Assembly: GCA_026389315.1 (NCBI GenBank)
Contig: JAPLIC010000058.1
Span: forward strand, 1 to 52,508
Length of the DNA stretch: 52,508 nucleotides
Reading direction: 5' to 3'
From: Cyanobacteriota bacterium
Lineage (GTDB): Bacteria; Cyanobacteriota; Cyanobacteriia; PCC-6307; Cyanobiaceae
Part shown: piece after piece, positions 25,713-33,659 of the stretch
Layout of the letters: every line of letters starts with the position of its first letter
Numbering within the stretch: the first letter of the stretch is position 1
Translations under genes and position numbers: made by a program
Notes under the pieces: generated by a model
Told to the model about the DNA's origin: nothing
Seen by the model: the letters and a program-made list of their open reading frames with translations, nothing else
Databases searched by the model: none

Positions 25713-26657
25713 TCAGCCGGGAGCCAACAGGGCCGCCAAAAGGGCCTGTTGCACGTGCATCCGATTCTCGGCCTGATCGAAGACGCGGCTCTGGTCGCCT
25801 TCGATCACGGCAGCGCTGATCTCCTCGCCGCGGTGGGCCGGCAGGCAGTGCAGCACAATTGCCCTGCTGTCTGCTTCCGCCAGCAGGGCCCCATCAAGGC
25901 ACCAGCCCCGAAACGCCCGCTCCCGTTCGGCCTGCTCCTGCTCCTGACCCATCGAGGCCCAGACATCGGTGTAAAGGGCATGGGCGCCGCGAACGGCAGC
26001 CACGGGCTCATGGACGACGGTGATTTGAGCGCGGCCCGCAGCCAGGGCAGCGGCCCGCTCGACCACGGCCGGATCAGGGGCAAACCCCTCGGGCGTGCCG
26101 ATGCACACATTCACCCCTAGCAAGGCACCCATGAGCATGAGCGAATGGGCCACGTTGTTGCCATCACCGACATAGGCCAGGGTCAGGCCCTCCAGGTCCC
26201 CAAAGGTCTCCCGCAGGGTGAGGAAATCGGCGAGGGCCTGGCAGGGGTGCTCCTCGTCGGTGAGGGCATTGATCACCGGGATCGAGGCCCAATGGGCGTA
26301 ATCGGCCAGATCGGCCTGGGCGAAGGTGCGGATCGCCAGGGCATCGCAATAGCGACTCAGCACCCGGGCCGTATCGGCAATCGGCTCACCCCGACCCACC
26401 TGGGTGACGAGGGGCAGCAGGTCGATGGTCTGGCCGCCGAGGCGGGCCATGGCCACGGTGAAGCTGACCCGGGTGCGGGTGGACGCTTTGGAGAAGATCA
26501 AGCCCAGAACCCGGCCCGTCAGATCAAACCGCTGGCTACCCGCCTTGAGCTGGGCAGCAAGGGTGAGCAGGGCCTCGGCCTCGGCGCGGTCCAGATCGCT
26601 GGATGAGAGAAAATCAGCGCCGGCGAGGCCAGCGAGGGCGACGTCGAGGCAGGCCAT
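25713..26657 (-). CDS. argF: Ornithine carbamoyltransferase
   Basis: A 314-residue enzyme that joins carbamoyl phosphate to ornithine, giving citrulline in arginine biosynthesis. FSKASTRTRVSFTVAM holds the carbamoyl-phosphate STRTR motif, VINALTDEEHPCQALADFLT holds HPCQ, and VLHCLPAHRGEEI holds the ornithine-binding HCLPA motif. Length and motif order are normal for anabolic OTCase. It lies between the HDO-type gene (76 bases upstream) and lexA (73 bases between the argF stop and the lexA start). The SOS box sits in the argF-lexA gap, so argF itself is probably not under LexA control. Confidence 0.95.
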   Translation of the reverse strand: MACLDVALAGLAGADFLSSSDLDRAEAEALLTLAAQLKAGSQRFDLTGRVLGLIFSKASTRTRVSFTVAMARLGGQTIDLLPLVTQVGRGEPIADTARVLSRYCDALAIRTFAQADLADYAHWASIPVINALTDEEHPCQALADFLTLRETFGDLEGLTLAYVGDGNNVAHSLMLMGALLGVNVCIGTPEGFAPDPAVVERAAALAAGRAQITVVHEPVAAVRGAHALYTDVWASMGQEQEQAERERAFRGWCLDGALLAEADSRAIVLHCLPAHRGEEISAAVIEGDQSRVFDQAENRMHVQQALLAALLAPG

Positions 26658-26733
26658 GGCCGCTCCATCAAAGAACCCTTATCGGAGATCCATGGCCCCG
26701 CGGTCAAGGGGGGTGACCTGCTCGATGAAGGGT

Positions 26734-27759
26734 TTAGGTCCCGTTTTCGCCCTGCGCCCTTGCGTAGAGCCAAGACCAAAAGCTGTCACGCAGGGCAAGG
26801 GCCTTGAACATGCCTTTGGCAAGATCGGCCCGGCCTGCCGGTGTGGCAGCGAAATCTATGGCGATGGCCTTGAGGGTGGCCTGATGGTGGTCATCGACCG
26901 CCGTATGGAGTGGGAAGAAGACAGCATCTTCTGGCTTGATCGAGCCTACTTTTTGAATGGCTTCAACGAAAGGTTGGTAAATGGTCTGCACAATTGTCTC
27001 CGTGCCGAGGCCCAGGGCCCCGAGAGCCTCGGCGGCTGAGCCCGTATTCATGATGGCGAGAAATTGTTCGCGCCAGCAGACAACCTCAATGTGATCATCA
27101 TCCATGGCTGCGTTATCAACTCCAAGGGAATTTCGAAAGCGCTTAAAGAGAACAGGATGGGGAATGCCGACAATCCATTCAGGCTGGACTCCAAATTCCT
27201 TGAGCTGCATCAGCTCTTCTTCTTCGTATTGACCCGACTCCTCAGTAAGATTTTCCAGCAGGGCGGCCCTGTGTTCAGGGTTTTCAAGCTTGGAGATCAG
27301 AGCGGTTAGATAACGGGGGAAATGGGCAGAATAGCCATAATAGTGTCGGGCAAAGTCTTGAAGCGCTGCATAAAGAGATGGCAATGTACCGGCTGCCATC
27401 CCCCAAAGATAGGGATGGCACACGGCTCGATGCTGGAGGGCAAGTGCGGCCAAATAGTCTACATAATACGCCGAATTATAGCCATCATTTGCCGCTTCAT
27501 CTTTGATACAATCTTCTTGAAGCCGGACCAGAGCGGCAGTCAGAGAGGTTAGACTCACAGGGTCAGTAATGAATTGTTGGAAAGTAGACTCACAATCAGA
27601 AGAGGGCAGTTTAGCGAGCTGATCACATTCGATTAAATAAACCTTTTGACTGAAATCCTCTTGCTCAATCAAAGCTTCCTTGGTATCCAGAGGCTTTGCC
27701 TGGTCATTATGATTGATTTGCTCCTGAAGCACCAGGGGCAGATCAGCGAAGCAGGTCAT
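26734..27759 (-). CDS. Haem-oxygenase-like di-iron oxidase (HDO; iron-containing redox enzyme family)
   Basis: A 341-residue protein of the Haem_oxygenas_2/HDO group. Candidate metal ligands follow the family order: Glu173/174 in ENLTEESG, His201 in GIPHPVLFKRF, Glu244 or Glu254, then His285, Asp289 and His292 in FFPLHTAVDDHH. Characterised HDOs (UndA, BesC, SznF) use a di-iron centre and O2 for oxidative C-C cleavage, desaturation or N-oxygenation. The substrate cannot be read from sequence. It is the last gene of a run that also holds a cupin, an Fe/2OG dioxygenase and a methyltransferase. The gene is lower in GC than argF and the dioxygenase and uses more A/T-ending codons, suggesting acquisition by transfer. 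The N-terminal 55 residues are divergent. Confidence 0.8.
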   Translation of the reverse strand: MTCFADLPLVLQEQINHNDQAKPLDTKEALIEQEDFSQKVYLIECDQLAKLPSSDCESTFQQFITDPVSLTSLTAALVRLQEDCIKDEAANDGYNSAYYVDYLAALALQHRAVCHPYLWGMAAGTLPSLYAALQDFARHYYGYSAHFPRYLTALISKLENPEHRAALLENLTEESGQYEEEELMQLKEFGVQPEWIVGIPHPVLFKRFRNSLGVDNAAMDDDHIEVVCWREQFLAIMNTGSAAEALGALGLGTETIVQTIYQPFVEAIQKVGSIKPEDAVFFPLHTAVDDHHQATLKAIAIDFAATPAGRADLAKGMFKALALRDSFWSWLYARAQGENGT

Positions 27760-27812
27760 ACTTGTTAAGGTAAAGTAGGTTGAAAACTGATTAGAATTAA
27801 CAGATGAATTAG

Positions 27813-28313
27813 CTAAGTGTTAGGATCTGCGATATGCGCATCATCGCCGCCGGCTTTCAGCCTAGTTTTGACATCGTAATCACCCAGCACGGTAGATGTC
27901 AGGCCAAAATCAGTAATGGCTAACAGCAACAAGGGATTCTCAGTAGAAGTGTTGCGCGTTTGATGAACAACCCAGCGCGGTACATAGGCAACGCTACGCT
28001 CCGAAAGGGTAATTACATGTTTATTAATACTGATCTCTCCTTGACCAGAAAGAAGAACAAAAACCGATTCGTGGGCGTGGCGATGTTATTCATTACAAGC
28101 ACCTGCTGCGATCGTCACGAGGCGAGGATCCATCACCTGCAATCCCATAAAGGGCAGCTTAGTGACCAAAAAATCAATGCCTAAACGTTCATCCTTGTTG
28201 CCATAGTGGAAGCTTTCAGGGTCAAGCGTACTTCCATTCCACACAATCGGGCCATCTGCTGAAGCAGTCAAACGACTGTTGGAGATGTTTTCACAAAGCA
28301 GCTTTAAATCCAT
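27813..28313 (-). pseudogene. Cupin-domain protein interrupted by an in-frame TAA
   Basis: The reverse-strand frame from ATG 28313 to TAG 27813 is 167 codons with a single stop, TAA at 28086-28088 (codon 76). The first part ends TIAAGACNE; the frame then continues in phase as HRHAHESVFVLLSGQGEI and AYVPRWVVHQTRNTSTENPL, then LLLAITDFGLTSTVLGDYD. Together this is a full cupin: G-x5-HxHxxxE metal motif, second cupin motif with the H of WVVH, and a conserved tail. The stop falls inside the metal-binding motif, so the truncated product has no metal site. CAA or AAA to TAA is one substitution away. It may be a recent pseudogene, stop-codon readthrough or a sequence error. It lies 53 bases upstream of the HDO gene. 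Confidence 0.75.
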
Positions 28314-28399
28314 AAACCATCAATGAATATTAATCATGGGCATTTTTATTCAGACCACGCATATTTACCGAATTATCGCCGCAAAGTTAATAAAACTTA

Positions 28400-28435
28400 A
28401 CAATAGCTACAATCAGACCCTGTCAAAATTACAGG
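28400..28435 (-). promoter_or_regulatory. Candidate promoter and palindromic operator before the cupin gene
   Basis: In the AT-rich gap 28314-28455, the reverse strand reads a perfect TTGACA (28426-28421) and, 15 bases on, TATTGT (28405-28400; 4 of 6 to TATAAT). The -35 box sits inside an inverted repeat CCTGT-N7-ACAGG (28419-28435). If real, it would let the cupin and HDO genes be transcribed separately from the dioxygenase and methyltransferase upstream. The spacer is shorter than ideal. Confidence 0.35.
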
Positions 28436-28455
28436 TTTAGATCTGTGCAAAAGAT

Positions 28456-29322
28456 TTATATCGAGACGTGATTCAACCAGAGACGCACCATCAACCGCGG
28501 GGCGTTGGGGTCATCTTGGTAGGCCTCGCGATCATGGGCCACCTTGTGGTTGTCGATAAAAAGCAAATCCCCTGGCGCCATAGCGAAGTCGTGGCGCAAT
28601 TGCGGATCATTGAGGGCGGCATCGAGGGCATCAAAGGCGTCGCGATCAAGCGGCTCCAGGGGTTGGCCGATGCGCTGGTGGCCTGTTTCAATCCAATAAC
28701 GCATGTAGCGCAAGGTGGGGCCATCGCTGGCGTCGCAGAAGACCGGAAAGCGGTTGGCTTTGATCCCGGCAAGGTCGTTGCGGCTTCCAGGTGTCACCAG
28801 GTCCCGGTGGAAAGAACCCTTGAGGTGCTGCAGCAGGGCGGGGTGGGTTTGGGCTAACTGGTCGTGGACAGCAACCACAGAGACCAACCTGGAACCGCCC
28901 CCCAGCGGCGCCTGCCGGAGGCAAGCCAGGCCAACCCAGCGGGGATGAGTCTCGCGGCGGGAACTGTCGGTGTGCATCGAGGTGGATGCATGGGTTTGGG
29001 AGACCGGAATCGCCTGTTGCCGATAGGAGCCTCCCGAGTCGGTGACGTCGTAGAGGGCGCCGTAGGTGGTGTCCAGCTCACCGATACAACAGCCAATCGC
29101 CAGATAGAGCTGCCGCAGTGCTGAGCCATCGAGCTGGCCAAGGCCCCGCACCAGCGCCACGCCGCTGCCGTGCCGCAGTTCGGTGATCAGGGGCTGGCAC
29201 CAGGCCCGCAGCAGGGCTGTATCGGCCTCGGCCAAGCTGGCTTCAGCGGCAAAGATCCAATGGTTGCTGCTGGCTAGATCGGCGGCGCGCCAGGCTTGAA
29301 ACCGCTTGTGGGCCGATGTCAT
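28456..29322 (-). CDS. TauD/TfdA-like Fe(II)/2-oxoglutarate dioxygenase
   Basis: A 288-residue protein of the TauD/clavaminate-synthase-like superfamily. The facial triad is visible: H117-x-D119 in SMHTDSS and distal H263 in DNHKVAHDREAYQ, with R280 in LMVRLWL as the likely 2-oxoglutarate carboxylate ligand. Because the first pair is HxD rather than HxG/A, a hydroxylase or desaturase is more likely than a halogenase. The substrate is unknown. Its ATG overlaps the methyltransferase stop by four bases (29319-29322), so the two are translationally coupled. Unlike the cupin and HDO genes downstream it has the high GC content of the rest of the window. Confidence 0.85.
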   Translation of the reverse strand: MTSAHKRFQAWRAADLASSNHWIFAAEASLAEADTALLRAWCQPLITELRHGSGVALVRGLGQLDGSALRQLYLAIGCCIGELDTTYGALYDVTDSGGSYRQQAIPVSQTHASTSMHTDSSRRETHPRWVGLACLRQAPLGGGSRLVSVVAVHDQLAQTHPALLQHLKGSFHRDLVTPGSRNDLAGIKANRFPVFCDASDGPTLRYMRYWIETGHQRIGQPLEPLDRDAFDALDAALNDPQLRHDFAMAPGDLLFIDNHKVAHDREAYQDDPNAPRLMVRLWLNHVSI

Positions 29323-30086
29323 GCCTGCAGCTGGAACAGCAGGTGGAGTGGGGTGCCGCGCAAAGGTCCAAAGAAGGCTGGATCCAGGCTTATGTGGTCT
29401 TCGGTCACCGCAAGTTCTTCGATCAACGGCATACGGGTCCAGCCACTACTGCGCAGGATTCGATTGTAATCCTCCAGGGTCTTATGCCTAGATCGGATGG
29501 CGTTACTCATGCCATCGCGACGCCAAATCCTGCCCTCCAGGAGTTGGTCGCTGCTGCCGAGGTACGTGTGGTTAGCAGGTTCGATATAGAAGGGGGGCTC
29601 GGCCGGCCGCAGAAAGGCAAGGCTGGGATGGGGCACAGTAAAAATAAAGGATCCACCGGGCCGCAAGACCTGTCGTACCAAACGGAGCACCCGCTCGGTG
29701 GCCTGGAGATCGAGATAGTTGAACAAAAAGACGGCCACGGCCCCATCGCAGGCGCCGCTGGGCAGTTGGGCTGGATCGGCCAGATCAGCCACGCCGTAGT
29801 GGAGCGGCCCGCCTTGGTCACTCGCCAGTTCTGCCGCTTGCTCCCAGGCGGCTGCGATCATCTGCTCAGATCGATCGAAGCCATCAATCCGGGCAGGATT
29901 GCCAGCGGCCAATTGGCGGCCCACCCAGCCTTCGCCGCAGCCCAGATCCCACAGATGCAACCCGCCAACGTCACCCAACAGCTCGATCACGCGGGGTCTG
30001 GCGGTGAAGTCGCTGAGTAGAATCGGCTCTCGGCGACGCCAAGCGGCAACCGTGGCGTTATAAAGCTGGCGGTCACTTAAGTCCAT
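29319..30086 (-). CDS. Class I SAM-dependent methyltransferase
   Basis: About 255 residues from ATG 30086, the first Met giving a normal family length; the open frame upstream overlaps ftsH. Motif I is LHLWDLGCGEGWVGRQLA (residues 44-61), with the acidic residue after the second strand in IDGFDRSEQMI and motif III in LRPGGSFIFTVPHPSLAF. The acceptor is not determinable; the family includes small-molecule O- and N-methylases. It starts only 34 bases after the ftsH stop on the same strand with no promoter seen between, so it may be transcribed with ftsH, and it is coupled by ATGA overlap to the Fe/2OG dioxygenase. Together they suggest a methylation-plus-oxidation pair. Confidence 0.85.
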   Translation of the reverse strand: MDLSDRQLYNATVAAWRRREPILLSDFTARPRVIELLGDVGGLHLWDLGCGEGWVGRQLAAGNPARIDGFDRSEQMIAAAWEQAAELASDQGGPLHYGVADLADPAQLPSGACDGAVAVFLFNYLDLQATERVLRLVRQVLRPGGSFIFTVPHPSLAFLRPAEPPFYIEPANHTYLGSSDQLLEGRIWRRDGMSNAIRSRHKTLEDYNRILRSSGWTRMPLIEELAVTEDHISLDPAFFGPLRGTPLHLLFQLQA

Positions 30087-30120
30087 GGTCGAGTCCCGCA
30101 ACCCCAAGGGGCCCCAGGCC

Positions 30121-32028
30121 TCAAGGGGTGGTGGCCACCAAAACCTGCTCCGCCTGCACCGCATCGGCGGAGGGCATGACACTGCTGGCCAGTAGTCCTT
30201 TGAGTTCATCGCCCTCAATCACCTCCTGGGCCAGGATCTTCTCGCTGATGCTTTCCAACAGAGGTCTGTTCTGGCGCAGGATGCTCAAGGCCCGGCCATG
30301 GGCACGGTCCACCAATCCCCGCACCTCCTTGTCAATCGCCTGGGCGGTGGCATCACTCACCGAACGCCTGGGGTTGTTGCCTTCGCCGAGAAAGCGATTG
30401 CCGCCCTGCTTGTCGTAAGCGAGAGGGCCCAGGGTTTCGCTCATGCCATAGGTGCCCACCATCTGCTCGGCAATGTCGGTGGCCCGCTGCAGATCATTGG
30501 CGGCGCCGGTGGTGACTTCTCCGAACACCAGCTCTTCGGCGCTACGGCCCCCCAGCAGGGTGGCGATCTGGCCCTCGAGATCTTCCTTGGAGTTGAGGAA
30601 GCGCTCTTCGGTCGGTAACTGCAAGGTGTAACCCAAGGCACTCATGCCCCTCGGCACGATTGAGATCTTGGCCACCTTGCTGCCCCCAGGCATCAGATGA
30701 CCCACGATGGCGTGGCCGACTTCGTGGAAAGCCACCACTTTTTTCTCATCGGGCTGCAGCACGCGGCTGCGTTTTTCCAGTCCAGCCACGACTCGCTCGA
30801 TGGCCTCATTGAGATCTGCCTGTTCGACGCTGGTGCGCTTGACCCGGGCCGCCAGCAGAGCGGCCTCATTGACCAGATTGGCAAGGTCGGCGCCAGCAAA
30901 GCCGCTGGTGGCCTGGGCAATCTTATCGAGATCAACCCCTTCGGCCAGTTTCACTTTTTTGGCGTAGATCTCCAAAATAGTGCGCCGGCCCGAAAGATCG
31001 GGGCGATCCACCAGCACTTGGCGATCGAAACGGCCGGGGCGTAGAAGGGCAGCGTCCAGGGTTTGAGGTTGGTTGGTGGCGGCCAGAACAATGACCGGCT
31101 TGTCCTTGGAGGCAAAGCCATCCATCTCGGTAAGCAGCTGGTTGAGAGTCTGCTCGCGTTCGTCGTTGCCGCCCACAACTCCCATGGAGCCGGAACGGCT
31201 CTTACCAATGGCATCGAGTTCATCGATGAAAATGATGCAGGGCGCTTTCTTCTTGGCTTCTTCGAACAGATCACGAACCCGCGCCGCACCGGCACCAACA
31301 AATAATTCGACAAATTCAGAGCCTGAAATAATAAAGAATGGCACCCCGGCTTCACCGGCGACGGCCTTGGAAAGCAGGGTCTTGCCCGTACCAGGAGGCC
31401 CCACCAACAGAACACCCTTGGGAATACGGGCACCGATGGCGACATAACGCTCCGGCGTCTTCAGGAAATCAACAATTTCGTTGAGTTCTGCCTTGGCTTC
31501 ATCGACGCCAGCCACATCGGCAAACGTGACGCGAGATTCTTCGTCGGGCACATAAACCTTGGCCTTACTTTTGGTAAAACTTAACGCCCCCTGGGCGCCA
31601 CCCATGCCACTGCGACGCGCAAAGAACTGCAGGACAAGAATGAAAATCAGCGGCGGCACCACCCAGCTCAGCAGGGTGGTGAAAAGATTTGGCTTGGCCG
31701 GTGGTGCCGCAGCAAACTCGACACCATGCTGTTCGAGCCGCTGGGGCAGCTCCATGTCGAAGATCGGCGTGGTCGCCAACAGAGTGGGAGCGCCTTCGGC
31801 TGGAGCTTTGTTCAGTTCGTAACGAATTTGATCGGAAGTAATAAATGCACGCTTCACATTATTGTCATTAACCTGGTCAATGAAAAGCGAATAGGGCACC
31901 CTTGGCACCTGATTGGCCGGATTAGGTACGAAATTGCTTAACAACAGCAACAGACCGAAACCCACCAACAACAGGTTGATCAGGCCAAATCGCCGATTGG
32001 GGCGGTTGTCATCTTGGCGAAGTGCCAT
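30121..32028 (-). CDS. ftsH: ATP-dependent zinc metalloprotease FtsH
   Basis: A membrane AAA+ protease of about 635 residues from ATG 32028; the extra 33 codons upstream have no homology and are excluded. It has two transmembrane helices (about 16-30 and 120-136) flanking a lumenal/periplasmic domain. The AAA domain has VGPPGTGKT (from 209), [11 protein letters not shown] and the pore loop FVELFVG, and the protease domain has HEVGH. FtsH hexamers in thylakoids remove damaged D1 and other membrane proteins. Cyanobacteria carry several paralogues; which this is cannot be fixed by eye. It is divergent from the SRAP gene (start codons 129 bases apart). The methyltransferase and dioxygenase follow closely and may be in the same transcript. 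Confidence 0.95.
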   Translation of the reverse strand: MALRQDDNRPNRRFGLINLLLVGFGLLLLLSNFVPNPANQVPRVPYSLFIDQVNDNNVKRAFITSDQIRYELNKAPAEGAPTLLATTPIFDMELPQRLEQHGVEFAAAPPAKPNLFTTLLSWVVPPLIFILVLQFFARRSGMGGAQGALSFTKSKAKVYVPDEESRVTFADVAGVDEAKAELNEIVDFLKTPERYVAIGARIPKGVLLVGPPGTGKTLLSKAVAGEAGVPFFIISGSEFVELFVGAGAARVRDLFEEAKKKAPCIIFIDELDAIGKSRSGSMGVVGGNDEREQTLNQLLTEMDGFASKDKPVIVLAATNQPQTLDAALLRPGRFDRQVLVDRPDLSGRRTILEIYAKKVKLAEGVDLDKIAQATSGFAGADLANLVNEAALLAARVKRTSVEQADLNEAIERVVAGLEKRSRVLQPDEKKVVAFHEVGHAIVGHLMPGGSKVAKISIVPRGMSALGYTLQLPTEERFLNSKEDLEGQIATLLGGRSAEELVFGEVTTGAANDLQRATDIAEQMVGTYGMSETLGPLAYDKQGGNRFLGEGNNPRRSVSDATAQAIDKEVRGLVDRAHGRALSILRQNRPLLESISEKILAQEVIEGDELKGLLASSVMPSADAVQAEQVLVATTP

Positions 32029-32156
32029 GCCACAGTTCCACTGGTGGTTGACCCAACCTAGAAGGTGCGGTCCTCCCCTGTCCCCAAGGCGACGGGTGAG
32101 AACCGAACGGACCCGATCTGCTTGCAACAGCGGCTAGGGCCGGCCAAGCTGGTCCC

Positions 32157-32906
32157 ATGTGCGGTCGCTTCGCCCTGACCTCGGAGATTCAGGCGCTGCT
32201 GCCGCGCCTGCAGGGTCCCCTGCCTGCTGGCTGGCGCCAGCACTACGCGCCCCGGCCCCAGGTGCGCCCAGGGGAACCGGTGCTGCTCCAGCGCCAGGAA
32301 CACGGGCGCCTTGATGTGGGGCTGGCCCTCTGGGGGCTCCTGCCGGAATGGAGCCGGGACCCTTTGGAACGGCGGCGGCCGATCAATGCCCGCTCGGAAA
32401 CGGTGATGGAGAAGGCCAGTTTCCGAGGGCCCTGGCGCCATCGCCGCGCCCTGCTGCCGGCGGATGGCTTCTATGAATGGCAGAGCCGCACCGACAAGGT
32501 CACTGGCAAGACCTGGAAACAACCCTGGCTGTTTCGCCGCCGCGATGGCGGCGTGTTCTGGTTGGGTGGCCTTTGGGATCGCTGGATCGGGCCGGATGGC
32601 AGCGAAGTCGAGAGTTGCGTGGTGCTCACCACCAGGCCCAACGAACTCCTGGCGCGGGTCCATGACCGCATGCCCGTGGTCATCCCCGACGGCCTGGAGG
32701 AGGCCTGGCTGGAGCCCGCCGATGGGCCAGCCCTCAGGGCCCTCGAACCGCTGCTGGAACCGTGGGATCCGGCGGCGTGGGAGGCGGTGAAGCTGGAGGC
32801 GATGCCAGGGGAAAACACCACGGTGCGTGGGGCCCACCCTCCCCCGACCCCAATGCTTGACTTCCCTTCTCAACAGCCCCCGGCCAGTCCAACCGCACCG
32901 CCATGA
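32157..32906 (+). CDS. SRAP-domain DNA-crosslink protein (YedK/HMCES-type)
   Basis: This 249-residue protein begins MCGRFALTS, where Cys2 becomes the catalytic N-terminal residue that forms a stable thiazolidine link to abasic sites in single-stranded DNA. The other conserved residues are present: Asn in PINARSETV, Glu in ADGFYEWQ and His in RVHDRMPVVI. The family protects abasic sites in ssDNA and is often near SOS genes. No SOS box of the lexA type is visible in the 129 bases before it. The C-terminal 30 residues are Pro-rich and divergent. Its stop overlaps the Nif11 start by four bases, so it heads a small operon with Nif11 and DUF427. Confidence 0.92.
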   Translation: MCGRFALTSEIQALLPRLQGPLPAGWRQHYAPRPQVRPGEPVLLQRQEHGRLDVGLALWGLLPEWSRDPLERRRPINARSETVMEKASFRGPWRHRRALLPADGFYEWQSRTDKVTGKTWKQPWLFRRRDGGVFWLGGLWDRWIGPDGSEVESCVVLTTRPNELLARVHDRMPVVIPDGLEEAWLEPADGPALRALEPLLEPWDPAAWEAVKLEAMPGENTTVRGAHPPPTPMLDFPSQQPPASPTAPP

Positions 32907-33157
32907 GCCTCACCGAGCTGGATGCCTTCCTGGCCCACGCCCGCAGCCACAACGATCTGCTGGCCCGCCTGCAGGACGAGACCTCGCCCCTGGAGATCAG
33001 CGACTTCCTGCAACTGGCCCATGCCGAAGGCTTCCCTATTTCCGAAAGCGATGTGATTACAGCCCAGCAACGCCAGGAGTCCCTGCTTAGCGACGCAGAG
33101 CTGCAACGACGTGCCGGCGTGGAAGCAAGACGACTGCGCCACTTTCTGCATGGCTGA
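32903..33157 (+). CDS. Nif11-domain small protein
   Basis: An 84-residue protein matching the Nif11 fold: LTELDAFLAHARSHNDLLAR, a spacer, then EISDFLQLAHAEGFPISESD. In cyanobacteria Nif11 domains occur both as leaders of ribosomally made peptides and in proteins of unknown role. Here the sequence after the domain is only a charged helix (LSDAELQRRAGVEARRLRHF) with no GG cleavage site and no Cys/Ser/Thr-rich core, so a peptide-precursor role is unlikely. It is coupled by ATGA overlap to the SRAP gene upstream and overlaps the DUF427 gene downstream by eight bases. Confidence 0.8.
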   Translation: MSLTELDAFLAHARSHNDLLARLQDETSPLEISDFLQLAHAEGFPISESDVITAQQRQESLLSDAELQRRAGVEARRLRHFLHG

Positions 33158-33659
33158 ATCCTCACTCCCAGCCTGGCAGGAGCCCGGGGGGCTGGAGCGG
33201 GTGGCGGCCTATCCCCGCCCCCCGGCCCTGGTGCTGGACTCCAGGTTGGTGCGGGTGGAGGCCGGGGGGCGCCTCCTGGCCGCAAGCGACCACAGCCTGC
33301 GGGTGCTGGAAACCTTCCATCCACCCTGCTTCTACCTGCCGCCTAGGTCTTTCAACCTCAGTCTGCTGGTGCCGGCACCGGGCCGCAGCTACTGCGAATG
33401 GAAGGGGGTGGCCCGCTATTTCGATGTGCTGCTGCCGGATGGCCGAAGGCTGCCGCGGGCCGTCTGGCAGTATCCCGAGCCCACCCCCGCCTTCGCGCCG
33501 CTGGCCGGCTGGTTCAGCCTTTACCCGGCCGCCATGTCGGGATGTTGGGTCGATGGACAGCCGGTGCAGGCCCAGGCCGGCGGCTTCTATGGCGGCTGGA
33601 TCACCGCTGGGCTGATTGGACCCTTCAAGGGGGATCCAGCCCACCCGGAACTGATCTAA
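33150..33659 (+). CDS. DUF427 protein
   Basis: About 169 residues from ATG 33150, overlapping the end of the Nif11 gene by eight bases. The domain is clear: VAAYPRPPALVLDSRLVRVE, RVLETFHPPCFYLPPRSFNL, SYCEWKGVARYFDVLL and AVWQYPEPTPAFAPLAGWFS. DUF427 folds as a small beta-tent barrel; its biochemical role is unknown. The usual C-terminus is extended here by about 25 residues (GGFYGGWITAGLIGPFKGDP), a feature also seen in picocyanobacteria. Stop codons of this gene and the converging CheB/CheR fusion overlap by four bases. Confidence 0.85.
   Translation: MAESSLPAWQEPGGLERVAAYPRPPALVLDSRLVRVEAGGRLLAASDHSLRVLETFHPPCFYLPPRSFNLSLLVPAPGRSYCEWKGVARYFDVLLPDGRRLPRAVWQYPEPTPAFAPLAGWFSLYPAAMSGCWVDGQPVQAQAGGFYGGWITAGLIGPFKGDPAHPELI

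Noticed and set aside
28456..29322. Dioxygenase as a 2OG halogenase
   Set aside because: The first facial-triad pair is HTD with Asp119 present; halogenases of this family replace that acid with Gly or Ala.
32903..33157. Nif11 protein as a lanthipeptide or other peptide precursor
   Set aside because: No GG/GA leader cleavage site, no Cys/Ser/Thr-rich core, and no modifying enzyme gene nearby.
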